Source: Halonotius pteroides (GTDB taxonomy: Archaea; Halobacteriota; Halobacteria; Halobacteriales; Haloferacaceae). Taken from it: a DNA stretch of 64,000 nucleotides. This document shows positions 53,744 to 63,905 of the stretch, one piece after another. Under the pieces are notes generated by a model. That model had not been told where the DNA came from, ran no database searches, and worked only from the letters and a program-made list of their open reading frames with translations. How positions within the stretch are numbered: the stretch's first letter is position 1; each line of letters starts with the position of its first letter. The stretch lies in assembly GCF_003605635.1 (NCBI RefSeq), contig NZ_QMDW01000006.1:62001-126000 (forward strand), given 5' to 3'. The translations under genes were made by a program, and so were the position numbers.

Positions 53744-53833
53744 CGGTCGTAGGCCGATACACACGACGGCAGCCACCGGCCGGCGGCGGCCGGCTTCGCT
53801 ACCTTTTTTGGGCGACTGCGATAACCCCAACGC

Positions 53834-54709
53834 ATGATTACGGTTCGGGCCCCGGCGACGAGCGCGAACCTCGGCAGCGGCTTCGATGTCTTCGGCGTCG
53901 CCTTCGACCGGCCGGCCGACATCATCCGCGTCGAACGCGCCGAGCAGACGACCATCGACATCACCGGGGTCGGCAGCCAGTATATCCCAACTGATCCCGA
54001 TGCCAACACCGTCGGTGCGGTCGTTGAGGCCTTAGACGCGCCAGCGCACATCGAGATCGACAAAGGCGTCCGGCCAGCTTCGGGGCTCGGCTCCTCAGCG
54101 GCCTCAGCAGCCGGCGCGGCCGTCGCGCTCAACGAACTCTACGATCGCGGGCTCAGCCGATCGGAGCTTGTCCCAATCGCTGCCGAGGGCGAGGCGGTCG
54201 TCTCCGGGACGGCCCACGCCGACAACGTCGCCCCCTCGATCCTCGGCGGCTTCACGATCGCCACCGCCAGCGGTGTTGAATCCGTCAGCACCGATATCTC
54301 GCTTGTCGCCTGTCTGCCGGAGATCGCCGTCTCGACACGGGATGCCCGCCGGGTCGTCCCCGAAACCGCACAGATGGCGGCGGTCGTCGAGACCGTCGGC
54401 AACGCGGCGACGCTGGCCGTTGGGATGTGCCGCGGCGACCCGGGTCTCGTCGGCCGTGGGATGGATGACCCGCTGGTGACGCCCGCCCGTGCGGAGTTGA
54501 TCACCGGCTACGGCGCGGTGCGGGAGGCCGCAATCAACGCCGGCGCGACCGGTGTCACTGTCAGCGGGGCCGGCCCGTCGGTGCTGGCGGTCTGTCGTGC
54601 ACGCGATCAGCGAGCGGTTGGGAACGCAATGTTGACGACCTTCGATAACCACGAGGTCGACGCCCGCGTCTATCAGACGCAGGTCAGCGACGGCGCGACG
54701 ATTCTGTAA
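53834..54709 (+). CDS. thrB: Homoserine kinase
   Basis: Phosphorylates homoserine for threonine synthesis; 291 aa, GHMP kinase fold. The N-terminus MITVRAPATSANLGSGFD is a thrB signature, the ATP loop is RPASGLGSSAASAAGAA, and the third motif is TGVTVSGAGPSVLAV. ACCTTTTTTGG at 53801-53811 lies 27 bp before the ATG. It is convergent with pdxS; the 102-bp gap between them shows no gene. Confidence 0.95.
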   Translation: MITVRAPATSANLGSGFDVFGVAFDRPADIIRVERAEQTTIDITGVGSQYIPTDPDANTVGAVVEALDAPAHIEIDKGVRPASGLGSSAASAAGAAVALNELYDRGLSRSELVPIAAEGEAVVSGTAHADNVAPSILGGFTIATASGVESVSTDISLVACLPEIAVSTRDARRVVPETAQMAAVVETVGNAATLAVGMCRGDPGLVGRGMDDPLVTPARAELITGYGAVREAAINAGATGVTVSGAGPSVLAVCRARDQRAVGNAMLTTFDNHEVDARVYQTQVSDGATIL

Positions 54710-54811
54710 CGCGCGGGCTCGTTGTTACTGAAACATACGTGACAGAAGCGAAAAACAGTGCGAACAGCACAGCCAGAAACAGCGCGTCAACAGTGTTGCT
54801 GTTGTACCGAG

Positions 54812-55720
54812 TTAGACACCGCGGCCCTGCAGCTTTTCGTCCTCGTCAAGATCAACGTTTGCCTGCCCGCGCATGCCCTTGCCGGGATCCTTGGCGATCT
54901 CTTTCAGGGCCTCGGGATCGTCGTAGTTGTTGACCGCAGCGACAACCGAGGTGCCCATCGCTTCTGGGTTCTCCGCGCCGAAGATACCTGAGCCGACGAA
55001 GATGCCGTCACAGCCGAGTTGCATCATCAACGCGGCGTCAGCGGGTGTGGCGATCCCGCCGGCAGCAAAGTTGACGACCGGCAGCCGGCCCATCTCCGCG
55101 GTCTCGTGGACGAGCTCTCGCGGCGCGCCGTGTTCACGAGCCCACTCGTCGCGTTCCTCGTAGGCCATCTCGGCGAGCTTCCCGATCGCTCGCTGGATAT
55201 TTCGCTGGTGGGTGACTGCTTGGTTCACGTCGCCGGTGCCGGCCTCACCCTTGGTGCGGATCATCGCCGCGCCCTCGTTGATCCGGCGAAGGGCCTCTGG
55301 GAGGTTTCGGGCGCCACAGACGAACGGCGCGGTGAACTCAGTTTTGTTGATATGATACCGGTCGTCGGCCTGCGTGAGCACCTCGCTTTCGTCGATCATG
55401 TCCGCGCCCGTGGCTTCAAGAATCTGCGCCTCGGCGGTATGGCCGATCCGGGATTTCCCCATCACCGGGATCGAGACCTCCTCGGCGACCGCCTCCAGCG
55501 CGCCGGGGTCGGCCATACGGGCAACACCACCGCGTTTACGGATATCCGCCGGGACGGATTCGAGATGCATCACCGCGACCGCGCCGGCATCCTCGGCGAT
55601 CCGGGCCTGTTCACGGTTGACGACATCCATGATAACACCGCCTTTCTGCATCTGTGCAAAGCCGCGTTTGACCAACGAGGTACCACGCCGCAGCGTTTCT
55701 AAATCGGTTGCCTCCGACAT
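54812..55720 (-). CDS. pdxS: Pyridoxal 5'-phosphate synthase lyase subunit
   Basis: Condenses ribose 5-phosphate, glyceraldehyde 3-phosphate and ammonia to PLP with the PdxT glutaminase; 302 aa. The barrel motifs [37 protein letters not shown] (catalytic Lys) and [13 protein letters not shown] are intact, as is the C-terminal [10 protein letters not shown] chose ATG 55720 (MSEATDLET): CCGTTAAGTG at 55742-55751 lies 26 bp upstream. pdxT is not adjacent. Confidence 0.96.
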   Translation of the reverse strand: MSEATDLETLRRGTSLVKRGFAQMQKGGVIMDVVNREQARIAEDAGAVAVMHLESVPADIRKRGGVARMADPGALEAVAEEVSIPVMGKSRIGHTAEAQILEATGADMIDESEVLTQADDRYHINKTEFTAPFVCGARNLPEALRRINEGAAMIRTKGEAGTGDVNQAVTHQRNIQRAIGKLAEMAYEERDEWAREHGAPRELVHETAEMGRLPVVNFAAGGIATPADAALMMQLGCDGIFVGSGIFGAENPEAMGTSVVAAVNNYDDPEALKEIAKDPGKGMRGQANVDLDEDEKLQGRGV

Positions 55721-55840
55721 ACATACAGTAGGGGACGAACACACTTAACGGGTGCTTTTCTCGGGATTATGACGGGAGAGACGGCTAGGTGACACTGAGT
55801 AGCGCAATCGCTCAGATCAGGGCGTCTCCGAGGTAGCAGC

Positions 55841-55846
55841 AAAAAA
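55841..55846 (-). terminator. T-run terminator after secY
   Basis: Reading the minus strand, TCATTTTTTGC occurs ~25 bp after the secY stop; an archaeal T-tract terminator for the long ribosomal operon. pdxS, ~125 bp on, has its own TATA box, supporting a transcript boundary here. Confidence 0.55.
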
Positions 55847-55870
55847 TGAGACGACAAATCGGCGTTGCGG

Positions 55871-57349
55871 CTACTCGTTGCCGAACATCTGGCGCATCAT
55901 CGGATGCATCTCCATCAGCTGCTCCTCGGCGATCTCCTCGTATAGCTTGTACGTAATGGAGACCGTTAGCAGCAGCCCGGTTCCGGAGACGTTCCCGATC
56001 GTGCCGAGCATGTTCGCCATCACCGCAAGCAGGCCGACCAGCGCGCCGCCGATAACGGTCACCTGTGGGATGTACCGTTCCATGACCTTCTCGACGACCT
56101 GCGGGTTCCGGCGGAAGCCGGGGATCTGCATCCCCGAGTCTTGGATCTGCTCGGCGGTCGCCTCCGGGCCCATCCCGGTGGTTTCGACCCAGAAGATCGC
56201 AAAGATCGCCCCGCCGACGATCATGAAGATCAGGTCGATCCCGACCCGAAGACCGATCTGCCAGGGGTCGATCCCGCCGGGCGTCAGCCCGAGGAACCAC
56301 ATCCAATCCTGCCGCGACTGGATCGGCGCGAGGTAGTAAAACAGCCCGCCGATCGGCTGGCCGTCGCTGTACTGGCCGAGGATCGCCGGCAGCCCACTGC
56401 CAAGCTGGCTGTAGAGGATCTGGCCGACGAACTGGATATTTGCCTGCAGCGCCCGCACGAGGATCATCGGCAGAACACTCGCGTAGATCAGCTTCACCGG
56501 AAACCGGCCACGAGCGCCGCGGACACGGGTGTGGCTCAGCGGGATCTCGACCCGGACGGATTCGGCATACACGACGATCACGAAGATCAACAGCGTCGTG
56601 AACAGCGCCAGAATGCTGCCCGGATCAAACAGGATGCTCTGGAACCACTGGCCGGTAAACGTCGGGCCAAGCGAGAGGTCACCAAAGAGAATCCCATACC
56701 AGCTCGCAAGGATCCCGGTTGTCGTGCCGAGACCCTGCCAGCTGAGGATCCCACCGATGAGCTGTTGGCTCACGCCGGCGATAATGAAGAGACCGACACC
56801 GGAGCCGACCCCCCATTTGCTGACGATCTCATCCAAAAACAGGATCAGAATACCGCCAACGAACACCTGCGCGAAGATGATCAGCTGCACCCCAAAGGTG
56901 CCAACCCCAAGCGATTGGCCAAGGGCTTGATTCGCCGGGAGGAAGCCGCCGCTGAACACCATCGGCGCGGCGGTCAGTGCCGTCATGACGACGACGAGGA
57001 ACTTCTGGAGCCCCTGATAGAGGATCTGATCGCGTGGATCATTGTCCGTATCAAGACCAAGGAGGTTCGCACCACCGAGCAGCTGCAGGACGATCGAGGC
57101 GGTGACGATCGGGCCGATCCCGACCTGCAGGATCGAGCCCTGCCCGCCAGCGATAATCGAGCGGAACTGTCCGAAGATGTCGCTGCCTTGGCCACCCAAG
57201 CCGAACAGCTGGATGTTCGTCAGGAAGAAATACACCATGAGGACACTCGCGGTCCACAGGAGCTTCCGTTTGAACGGGACGTGGCCCTCCGGCCGTGCCA
57301 CTGTCGGCATGCGGGTGAGAACCGGTTCGGCGGCCTCCTTCCAACCCAT
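55871..57349 (-). CDS. secY: Protein translocase subunit SecY
   Basis: Channel subunit of the Sec translocon; 492 aa with ten helices, longer than bacterial SecY through loop regions. The N-terminus KEAAEPVLTRMPTVARPEGHVPF precedes TM1, the plug region follows, and DGQPIGGLFYYLAPI lies in an extended external loop. Conserved SLSLGPTF and SHTRVRGARGRFPVKLIYAS correspond to the C4-C5 ribosome-contact side. It starts 3 bp after uL15 and ends the operon. SecE and SecG are not in the window. Confidence 0.95.
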   Translation of the reverse strand: MGWKEAAEPVLTRMPTVARPEGHVPFKRKLLWTASVLMVYFFLTNIQLFGLGGQGSDIFGQFRSIIAGGQGSILQVGIGPIVTASIVLQLLGGANLLGLDTDNDPRDQILYQGLQKFLVVVMTALTAAPMVFSGGFLPANQALGQSLGVGTFGVQLIIFAQVFVGGILILFLDEIVSKWGVGSGVGLFIIAGVSQQLIGGILSWQGLGTTTGILASWYGILFGDLSLGPTFTGQWFQSILFDPGSILALFTTLLIFVIVVYAESVRVEIPLSHTRVRGARGRFPVKLIYASVLPMILVRALQANIQFVGQILYSQLGSGLPAILGQYSDGQPIGGLFYYLAPIQSRQDWMWFLGLTPGGIDPWQIGLRVGIDLIFMIVGGAIFAIFWVETTGMGPEATAEQIQDSGMQIPGFRRNPQVVEKVMERYIPQVTVIGGALVGLLAVMANMLGTIGNVSGTGLLLTVSITYKLYEEIAEEQLMEMHPMMRQMFGNE

Positions 57350-57352
57350 GTA

Positions 57353-57835
57353 TTAGTCCTCGTCAGAGTCGTCGTTTACATCTTCCGCTTTCTGGCCTGC
57401 CTCGGTGAGTTCCGCCGCGCCGCCGGCGTCTTCGAGCAGCGCGACAGCATCAGCACTGAAGGCGTCGGCGGTGACGACCAGCTCGTTGCGAACCTGGCCG
57501 TCGCCGAGTACCTTCACCACGTCGACATCGTGGCCGGCGTCGGCAACGTCGCGGGCGTCGATGACGTAGGCGTCATCGTCGGTTTCCGCAACGCCGTCGG
57601 CTGCCAGCAGTGCCGCGTCCTCATCGAGCTTCTGGACGCTGATCTCCGCAACCGAATCCTGCAGCGAGTCCGGTCGGGTGAAACCGTGTTTGCCGATCGG
57701 CTTGTAGTTGTGGAACTCGTGTTTGTCACGACCCGCGCGGCCGCGGCCGCCACGGTGGCCGGCACCGCGGCCGTTCTTGTGGGAGCCGCCGCTGTGGGTA
57801 CGGGAGCCGCGTTGTCTGCGTTTTTTCGATCCCAT
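57353..57835 (-). CDS. rpl15: 50S ribosomal protein uL15
   Basis: 160 aa. The basic N-terminus KKRRQRGSRTHSGGSHKNGRG...GRGRAGRDKHE contacts 23S rRNA; the acidic C-terminal tail (EDVNDDSDED) is a haloarchaeal feature. Its ATG overlaps the uL30 stop by one base. Confidence 0.95.
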   Translation of the reverse strand: MGSKKRRQRGSRTHSGGSHKNGRGAGHRGGRGRAGRDKHEFHNYKPIGKHGFTRPDSLQDSVAEISVQKLDEDAALLAADGVAETDDDAYVIDARDVADAGHDVDVVKVLGDGQVRNELVVTADAFSADAVALLEDAGGAAELTEAGQKAEDVNDDSDED

Positions 57836-58299
57836 TATCGCATCGCCTCCAGCAGCGCGTCGATAGCCTCGGTCTCATGACGGCCCAGCTGGCCGCCCTC
57901 AATGACCGGGTGTTTGATGCCGTCGTGACCGCCACGTGGCGGGTGCAGTCGGACGACCGGGGCGAGACCTTCGTCTCGAAGCGTCGTCTCCTCGTCGACG
58001 AGCGCTGTCGCAAGCGCGTCGACATCGGCGTACTCGGTGTTGTCGGCGACCCACGCGTCGTCGATGTCGCCGTTACCTGTCTCGGGCTCGCCACGGCGAC
58101 GAATAAGCGTGGCCACCGTCGCAACGCTCGGTTCGCCGAAGGCAACGTAGTCGTTGACCTTCGTGATCATGCCGCGGTAGGGGTCGGTCTCAGGCACAAA
58201 CGTGACGTGGTTGCTGCTGTGGAGATTCAACATTTCCAGGGTGTCACGCACGTCCTGTGACATGTTGACCTCACCGCGGAGTTGGACGATCGCTTGCAT
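57835..58299 (-). CDS. rpl30: 50S ribosomal protein uL30
   Basis: 154 aa, the long archaeal/eukaryotic form: [36 protein letters not shown], then YRGMITKVNDYVAFGEPS, and a C-terminal PPRGGHDGIKHPVIEGGQLGRH. TAATG overlap with uS5. Confidence 0.95.
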   Translation of the reverse strand: MQAIVQLRGEVNMSQDVRDTLEMLNLHSSNHVTFVPETDPYRGMITKVNDYVAFGEPSVATVATLIRRRGEPETGNGDIDDAWVADNTEYADVDALATALVDEETTLRDEGLAPVVRLHPPRGGHDGIKHPVIEGGQLGRHETEAIDALLEAMR

Positions 58300-58946
58300 T
58301 ATTGGTTGGCCTCCTGTTGGACGGCTTGTGCGCGCTGTGGTGTCCGCGCCTCGCCGGCGTTCTCCAAGGCGTTGTAGGTTGCCTTGGCGAGATTGAGCGT
58401 CGTCCGGGTGTTGCCGTGCGACTGTGTCCAGGCGTCCTGAACACCAGCCAACTCAAGGATGTACCGGACGGTTTCGGCCGCGGCCAGCCCGAGCCCCTGT
58501 GGGGCGGGCTTGACCTGCACGGTCACCGAGCCGGCTTTCCCCGCAGCTTTCCGGGTCAGGGAGTTGACGCCACCGGCGGAATCCTCCCAAGAACCCGAGC
58601 CACGGTCAACCTTGATAATGTTCATCTTAGCGACATCGATGGCTTTCTCGATGGCACCGCCGACCTGCTCGTCGCGGGCCTGGGCGTAGCCGAGATAGCC
58701 GTCACGGTTGCCGATGACACAGACACAGCGGAATTTGACCCGGCGACCCGAGTCGGTCATCCGCTGCACCATGTTGATGTCAAGCACCTCATCTTCCAGT
58801 CCCGGCAAGAGTTGGTCGACGAGTTCCGGCTCCTTCAGCGGGAGGCCGGACTCCATGGCCTGATCCATCGTCGTGATATCGCCATCCTGTACCTTGCGGC
58901 CGAGCCGCGTGCGCGGCTCCCAGCCGTTGTTGTTACTTTGGCTCAT
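58299..58946 (-). CDS. rps5: 30S ribosomal protein uS5
   Basis: 215 aa. The S5 double-stranded RNA-binding domain ([34 protein letters not shown]) and the S5 C-terminal domain ([31 protein letters not shown]) are complete. Decoding fidelity and mRNA entry helicase function by family. ATGA overlap with uL18. Confidence 0.96.
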   Translation of the reverse strand: MSQSNNNGWEPRTRLGRKVQDGDITTMDQAMESGLPLKEPELVDQLLPGLEDEVLDINMVQRMTDSGRRVKFRCVCVIGNRDGYLGYAQARDEQVGGAIEKAIDVAKMNIIKVDRGSGSWEDSAGGVNSLTRKAAGKAGSVTVQVKPAPQGLGLAAAETVRYILELAGVQDAWTQSHGNTRTTLNLAKATYNALENAGEARTPQRAQAVQQEANQ

Positions 58947-59497
58947 GCGTCCTCCTGCAGTGTCTCGAGCACATCGTCGAAGTGCTCAGGTAGTTCCGTG
59001 GCGTCGAATGCCCCGCTGTAGAGCGGCTCGTCCAACTGCTCGGCGTAGTCGGCGATATGCTCGCCGCGATTACGCGACCAGTCGGCCAAGACGTCGTCGC
59101 TGTGGGGGATTTCGAGGCCCGCGTCGATCGCTCCTTCCTGTACCGAAAACACCTTGTTACCCGGCGTTGCCGTATGCAGCCCGATGTCGAGGACGGCCTC
59201 GCTGTGGCCGGCTTCGACCGCGCGGCTGCCCAAGAGGTAGCCGGTCAGATACGCGCTGGGAACGTTGCCCGTTGGGGCCTCCCAGCCGTAGTCGTCGAGC
59301 TCCTCGCTTGTGGCGGCAACGTGGGTGATATCGCCGTTAGGGCCGGTGGTGATCAGCTGCGCCCTGACATGGCTGTTGCTCGTCCGAGCGACCAGACGGG
59401 GATCACCGGATTTCAACAGGCGCAACCGCTGGTGGTAATCAGTGCGACCCTCACGGCGGCGGCGCATCGGCACGCTGTATCGTGGTCCAGTTGCCAT
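58943..59497 (-). CDS. rpl18: 50S ribosomal protein uL18
   Basis: 184 aa; 5S rRNA-binding protein. Start [31 protein letters not shown], with [17 protein letters not shown] and [16 protein letters not shown] typical of archaeal L18. The C-terminus is acidic. One-base overlap with eL19. Confidence 0.95.
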   Translation of the reverse strand: MATGPRYSVPMRRRREGRTDYHQRLRLLKSGDPRLVARTSNSHVRAQLITTGPNGDITHVAATSEELDDYGWEAPTGNVPSAYLTGYLLGSRAVEAGHSEAVLDIGLHTATPGNKVFSVQEGAIDAGLEIPHSDDVLADWSRNRGEHIADYAEQLDEPLYSGAFDATELPEHFDDVLETLQEDA

Positions 59498-59955
59498 TAT
59501 GCGTTCACCTCAATGCCGTAGTTCGTTCGCACGTACGCTTCCAGCCGGTCAACACTGTCAAACTCGCCACCGCTGGCTTTGTTGTACAGCTCGCGGTACT
59601 GTGTTCGGTCGATCGTTCCCTCCTCGCGAAGCTCCTTGAGGCGGGCGCGCTGGGCGCGAATGCGGGCGACCCAGTCGTCCTTCCGTGCCTCACGGGCCCC
59701 GGATTTCCCTTTGCGGGAGCCGGCACCGGTCTGGTGGCCGTAAGCACGCTTTTCGGCGCGTTCTCGCGCGCGGCCACGGGAGTTCGTCTTCGCATCCTTC
59801 GCGCGAATGATCCCCTCGTCGACAAGTTCGCGGATGTCGTCGCGGGTGATCGCTTCGGCGATTGCTTCTTGTTCGCCGGGATCGAGCCAGACGCGGTTTT
59901 CGCCGACATCGAGGATGTCAGCGGCCAGCCGCTTCTGGGAACCAAGATCAGTCAT
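59497..59955 (-). CDS. rpl19e: 50S ribosomal protein eL19
   Basis: 152 aa archaeal/eukaryotic L19e: [38 protein letters not shown], the basic [25 protein letters not shown] segment, then a helical C-terminus. It overlaps eL32 by 8 bp. Confidence 0.95.
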   Translation of the reverse strand: MTDLGSQKRLAADILDVGENRVWLDPGEQEAIAEAITRDDIRELVDEGIIRAKDAKTNSRGRARERAEKRAYGHQTGAGSRKGKSGAREARKDDWVARIRAQRARLKELREEGTIDRTQYRELYNKASGGEFDSVDRLEAYVRTNYGIEVNA

Positions 59956-60667
59956 CGGATTCGACCTCCACTTCGATGTAGGTTGGGTTCAGCACGCGGA
60001 TCTCTTCGTCTTCACAGATCTCCTCGATCCGTTCGCGCTTCCGCTCGCCGACCTTGCTGGCGATCCGCACCGCTTGGGTGTCGCCATCAACATCGTCGAG
60101 GTCGTCGGTGTTGTGGACACGAACCTCCTCGAAGCCGCTGGGGTGGAGCCCGCGGGCGGCTTTCGGCGATCGGAAGCCGGGGGCGACCTTCGGGCCGCGG
60201 CTCTTCATGCCGCGTCGCTGTTTCGAGAGGGTGCCACGCGGCGCGCGCCAGGATTCCGGCGTGCGCTTTTTCATGTGGTAGTCGTCTCGCTTGAAGGCGG
60301 GTTTGCCCTCACGTCGCTTCTGTTGGAGTGCCGATTCGGTCTCCTCATCAAGATCGGGCGTCTTGTCAGCGTGACCGCGAGCCCGAAGCTCGGTTTCGAC
60401 ATCCTCGTCGGAGTCGGCCTCGGCGGCCGCTTCCTCGGTGTCGTCTTCGACCTCGGCCTCGGTTTCCTCGCTGACCTCAAGATCGCCGACGCCGGCTTTG
60501 ATTCGCGCGGCAAGCGCGTTGCCAACGCCGTCGACCTCACCCAGTTCGCCCTGGCTGGCGGCTTGGATGTCCTCAACGGACTCGTAGCCGGCCGCCCGCA
60601 GCGCGTCAGCCTTCGAGGGGCCGACACCGCTGATATCTTCAAGGGATTCGGGGGCGTCGTCAGCCAT
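59948..60667 (-). CDS. rpl32e: 50S ribosomal protein eL32 with N-terminal HhH extension
   Basis: 239 aa. The eL32 core is the C-terminal ~125 residues ([47 protein letters not shown]). The first ~60 residues form a helix-hairpin-helix domain ([36 protein letters not shown]), and ~60-115 a Glu/Asp linker. The extension is known in haloarchaea; its role is unknown. I chose ATG 60667 (MADDAPESL) as first Met of the extension. Confidence 0.93.
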   Translation of the reverse strand: MADDAPESLEDISGVGPSKADALRAAGYESVEDIQAASQGELGEVDGVGNALAARIKAGVGDLEVSEETEAEVEDDTEEAAAEADSDEDVETELRARGHADKTPDLDEETESALQQKRREGKPAFKRDDYHMKKRTPESWRAPRGTLSKQRRGMKSRGPKVAPGFRSPKAARGLHPSGFEEVRVHNTDDLDDVDGDTQAVRIASKVGERKRERIEEICEDEEIRVLNPTYIEVEVESDD

Positions 60668-60668
60668 C

Positions 60669-61208
60669 TCAGGCACCTCCAGCCGTTGCCGGCTTCTCGA
60701 CGATGTAGACCCCGTCCTGGAAGACACGGTTGTCCTTGTCGGTGACCTTCGTCAGCTGTTCGATATCGGCGGCAGTCTGCCCGACAGCCTCCTTATCGGA
60801 GCCCGTCAGGGTGATCTCTTCGCCGTCGATCTGTACCTCGGTGTCGCCGCGGATCGGCGTCCGTCGTGCCGCCTTCTCCCCGAGGAAGTTTTCGATGACA
60901 ACCTCGCTGTCCTCGACGTCGACCTGCATCGGGAAGTGCGCGTAGTGGACTTCCATCTTGTACTCCCAGCCGTCGGTAACGCCGTGAACCATGTTGCGAA
61001 CGTGGCTCTCGAAGGTGCCGACCGTCGCGGTGGTCTTGGCGTCCTCGACGTCGGTCGCAATGACGACTTCGTCGCCCTCGACACTGACGTCGATATCGGG
61101 GTACCAGAGGCGGCGTGAGACGCTGCCGTCCGGCCCCTCAACGGTGAGGTCGAGATGATCGACCGTCGCGGAGACATCGTCCGGAAGTTCGATTGTTGTA
61201 CTGGTCAT
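60669..61208 (-). CDS. rpl6: 50S ribosomal protein uL6
   Basis: 179 aa with the two L6 beta-alpha repeats ([63 protein letters not shown]). I chose ATG 61208 (MTSTTIELP), 2 bp after uS8; the longer frame runs antisense-like across uS8. Confidence 0.95.
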   Translation of the reverse strand: MTSTTIELPDDVSATVDHLDLTVEGPDGSVSRRLWYPDIDVSVEGDEVVIATDVEDAKTTATVGTFESHVRNMVHGVTDGWEYKMEVHYAHFPMQVDVEDSEVVIENFLGEKAARRTPIRGDTEVQIDGEEITLTGSDKEAVGQTAADIEQLTKVTDKDNRVFQDGVYIVEKPATAGGA

Positions 61209-61210
61209 TG

Positions 61211-61603
61211 TTAGTAGACGTATGCGATCACTTGGCCACCGATGCCCTGCTGGCGGGCCTCGTAGTGGCTCATAACGCCGTGGCTCGTTGTGACGATGAG
61301 AGAGCCGTAATCGCGGGCCGGGAGGAACCGCTTCTCCCATTTCTCGTAGCCGTCAGCACCCACGGAGTAGCGGGGTTTGACGATGCCACACTCGTTGATC
61401 GCGCCTTTCAGTTCGACCTCGAACTCGCCGGCTTTGCCGTTGTCGACGAACTCGAAGCCGTCGATGTATCCTCGGTCGTAGAAGACCTCAAGAATGGAGC
61501 CGATGGTGTTCGAGGCGGGCTGTACGGTGATACCAAGATGGCCGACGCTTTCGGCGTTATCGATGCCGGACAGCGCGCTGGCCAGTGGATCGTTGCCTGC
61601 CAT
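61211..61603 (-). CDS. rps8: 30S ribosomal protein uS8
   Basis: 130 aa; binds 16S rRNA helix 21 in the platform. Start [21 protein letters not shown], with the C-terminal signature [27 protein letters not shown] intact. Confidence 0.96.
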   Translation of the reverse strand: MAGNDPLASALSGIDNAESVGHLGITVQPASNTIGSILEVFYDRGYIDGFEFVDNGKAGEFEVELKGAINECGIVKPRYSVGADGYEKWEKRFLPARDYGSLIVTTSHGVMSHYEARQQGIGGQVIAYVY

Positions 61604-61605
61604 AG

Positions 61606-61797
61606 TTAGCTGTACTTCCTGAATCCCATATCGCGGGCGACCTCACGGAAACACTGCCGACAGAGGTTGATGTCGTACTTCCCGACAAGCCCCTGTTTGC
61701 GCTCACACCGGCGGCACTCGCGCTGCTGGCCGGTCTCGGTGTCGGCAACCTCCGTGGTCTCCTCGCTGTCGTCGCTTGTCTGTTCGCTCTGGCTCAT
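61606..61797 (-). CDS. rps14: 30S ribosomal protein uS14, zinc type
   Basis: 63 aa. A CxxC...CxxC zinc ribbon ([28 protein letters not shown]) is followed by GFRKYS. The first ~25 residues are an acidic extension ([15 protein letters not shown]). ATGA overlap with uL5. Confidence 0.95.
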   Translation of the reverse strand: MSQSEQTSDDSEETTEVADTETGQQRECRRCERKQGLVGKYDINLCRQCFREVARDMGFRKYS

Positions 61798-62318
61798 TCG
61801 TCGACCTCCACGCTGTATTCGGATTCGAGGTACGCCGTTGCGTCCTCAGGGGTCATCCGGTGTTTGGACGGGATCGACCGCGTCTCCCGATCACGTTTCG
61901 AGACCCGGTAGCCCGGCCGGACGAGCGTGACGGTCACGTCAAGCCCGTAGATGCCGATCTGTGGGTCGTACTCCTGGCTCGGGAACTCGGTGTGTTCGGC
62001 GATCCCGAAGCTGATGTTCCCGGTGTCATCAAACTGACTGCGGGCAAGATCAGCAAGCGGCAACGCCGTTTCCAAGAAGGCCTCGGCGGCCTCGTCGCGG
62101 AGCGTCGTCTTCGCGCCGATCGGATCGCCCTCGCGGATCTCGTAGGCCTGAACAGTCTGTTCGGCGAGCGTCCGAACGCTCTCTTGGCCGGTGATCTCTT
62201 CGAGGATCTCCTGGGCGTTCTGCAGTTCACGCCCGCCTTCGCCGACGCCCATGTGGACGACGACCTTCTCGATTCGCGGCTGCCGCATCGGGTGGAAGTC
62301 GGCGGCTGACTCGCTCAT
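61794..62318 (-). CDS. rpl5: 50S ribosomal protein uL5
   Basis: 174 aa; 5S rRNA contact in the central protuberance. Segments [22 protein letters not shown] and [37 protein letters not shown] are diagnostic. ATGA overlap with eS4. Confidence 0.95.
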   Translation of the reverse strand: MSESAADFHPMRQPRIEKVVVHMGVGEGGRELQNAQEILEEITGQESVRTLAEQTVQAYEIREGDPIGAKTTLRDEAAEAFLETALPLADLARSQFDDTGNISFGIAEHTEFPSQEYDPQIGIYGLDVTVTLVRPGYRVSKRDRETRSIPSKHRMTPEDATAYLESEYSVEVDE

Positions 62319-63151
62319 TCGGCATCAGCCTCCTTGTCGGCGTCTGCGTCGGCAGCCTTGTCGTCAGCGTCGTCCGCACCAGCAGCATCGCTGCCGGCGG
62401 CGAACTCGCTGTCGGCGTCGACGAAGTTCTCGTCGATGACGACGACGTACTCTTCGACCGTCTCGAAGCCGCCGCTCTCGTTGTTCGCGTACACCGTGTT
62501 GGAGCCGCTGCCCTGCGTGACAACGATCTCGTCGATCTCGCCGATATCGCCGGCGTGTTGGCCGTCGACAGCGGTGACAAGCGCGCCCGCCTCGTAGGTG
62601 AAGTGGGCGACGATCGATTTGTCATCGGTGTCGATAACGAGCGAGTCGTTTGTCGCGTACTCGCTGGCGTCGACGGCTTCGCCGTCTGCCCGAGACTCCG
62701 AAGGAGTCTCGCTGTTCTCGATACGAATGTTGGTGCCATCGTGGAGCGTCAGCTGGAAGTCGCCACCGCTGACCTGCTCTTTGCGAATGATCTTGCCGAG
62801 GCGGCTGCCGGCGGCGTCGCCATCGATCGGCGTCAGCGCAAGCCGGCCACCCTCGTCAGGGAAGACCCGGTAGTACTCCTCGCGTTCGGTGAAGGCGATG
62901 ATGTCGAACATGCCGATCGGCCGGCGTTCGTCGCTGATCGCATCACCGTTAACCAGCACCGAATCCTGGTTGAGCGCGTAGCGCGCCTCCTTCTTGGAGT
63001 CGACGTAGCCCAGCACATCTCGCAGCAACACGAGCAGCGGCACCCCGTCTTCGCCGTGGGGGCCAGCCCCTGCTTTGACCGTGTACGTCTCGGTCTTCCG
63101 CTCGACCGGCCACGAGTTCGGCACTGAGAGTCGTTTCTGGTGGTTGCTCAT
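62315..63151 (-). CDS. rps4e: 30S ribosomal protein eS4 with in-frame insertion
   Basis: 278 aa, about 40 longer than I expect for haloarchaeal eS4 (~235). The S4 domain, then [14 protein letters not shown] near the end, are normal. Two features add length: a segment near residues 146-162 ([19 protein letters not shown]) between HDGTNIRI and [10 protein letters not shown], coded by two consecutive perfect hairpins (62674-62688 and 62693-62713), and an acidic tail of ~35 residues after ENFVDAD rich in Ala/Asp. Reading frame is intact. ATGA overlap with uL24. Confidence 0.92.
   Translation of the reverse strand: MSNHQKRLSVPNSWPVERKTETYTVKAGAGPHGEDGVPLLVLLRDVLGYVDSKKEARYALNQDSVLVNGDAISDERRPIGMFDIIAFTEREEYYRVFPDEGGRLALTPIDGDAAGSRLGKIIRKEQVSGGDFQLTLHDGTNIRIENSETPSESRADGEAVDASEYATNDSLVIDTDDKSIVAHFTYEAGALVTAVDGQHAGDIGEIDEIVVTQGSGSNTVYANNESGGFETVEEYVVVIDENFVDADSEFAAGSDAAGADDADDKAADADADKEADAE
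62674..62713. repeat. Two consecutive perfect hairpins inside eS4
   Basis: Hairpin 1: arms GACGGC and GCCGTC around TTC (62674-62688). Hairpin 2: arms CGAGACTCC (62693-62701) and GGAGTCTCG (62705-62713) around GAA. They encode the extra residues between two conserved eS4 strands. Two perfect palindromes 4 bp apart in a coding region suggest a small inserted element that keeps frame. Confidence 0.6.
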
Positions 63152-63510
63152 GCGTTATCCTCCTCGCCGCGGAGTCGGGCCTCGCGCCGCTCGTCCTCAA
63201 GGGTCAACTCGGTCACGGTGACGTTGCTGGCATCGAGTGGGCGGGGAACCTCCTCCCCGTCGGCTTTCTCGATGGTCACGTCTTCGACGTGAATGACGGC
63301 GTCCGAGAGATCGACAGTGAGGACTTCGGCCTCGGTGCCGGCGAAATCGCCGCGTTGGACCTCGACGGTGTCGCCCGCGTTGACGCGGACGCTGCGGCGC
63401 TCGTACTCCTCGCGGAGGTCGCTCGACAACGGGGCCATGACCTGCTTGTGTCGCTCGTGGAGCGACGCGGTCGCGTCGGCCTGTCGTTGTTTGTGTGGTT
63501 GTGTCGTCAT
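63148..63510 (-). CDS. rpl24: 50S ribosomal protein uL24
   Basis: 120 aa; assembly initiator near the exit tunnel. The KOW motif [24 protein letters not shown] is clear. I chose ATG 63510 ([10 protein letters not shown]), which overlaps the uL14 stop by 4 bp; the longer frame is antisense-like over uL14. Confidence 0.95.
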   Translation of the reverse strand: MTTQPHKQRQADATASLHERHKQVMAPLSSDLREEYERRSVRVNAGDTVEVQRGDFAGTEAEVLTVDLSDAVIHVEDVTIEKADGEEVPRPLDASNVTVTELTLEDERREARLRGEEDNA

Positions 63511-63905
63511 ACGATCATACTCGCCGTGGATGCAATGCTCCCGAAGCGTTCGGCGACTTCGCGTGCGATGGGCCCCTTGATGTCGGTGCCGCGGGGCTCC
63601 TCGTTTTCGTCGATGAGGACGGCCGCGTTGTCCTCGAACTTCATGCGAATGCCGTCGGGTCTGCGGATCGGCTTGCGCTGGCGGACGACGACCGCCTCCA
63701 GCACCTGCCGCCGCATTTCGGGCGTGCCCTTGGTGACCGAGACGGTCACCTTGTCGGCAAGCCCGGCTTTGGGGTGTCGATTCTTCGTCCCGGAGTAGCC
63801 AGCCACGCTGATAACGCGCAGTTCGCGCGCCCCACTGTTGTCGGCACACGTGATCAGCGAGCCCTTTTCGAGGCCCTGTGTCACGTCAGCTTTGAGCGCC
63901 TCCAT
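63507..63905 (-). CDS. rpl14: 50S ribosomal protein uL14
   Basis: 132 aa; intersubunit-bridge protein. [25 protein letters not shown] and [37 protein letters not shown] are diagnostic. TGATG overlap with uS17 upstream. Confidence 0.96.
   Translation of the reverse strand: MEALKADVTQGLEKGSLITCADNSGARELRVISVAGYSGTKNRHPKAGLADKVTVSVTKGTPEMRRQVLEAVVVRQRKPIRRPDGIRMKFEDNAAVLIDENEEPRGTDIKGPIAREVAERFGSIASTASMIV

Noticed and set aside
56141-57880. 579-aa plus-strand open frame
   Set aside because: It runs antisense across secY and uL15, is rich in Arg/Asp/His without any domain, and exists because high GC suppresses stops. The minus-strand genes are certain.
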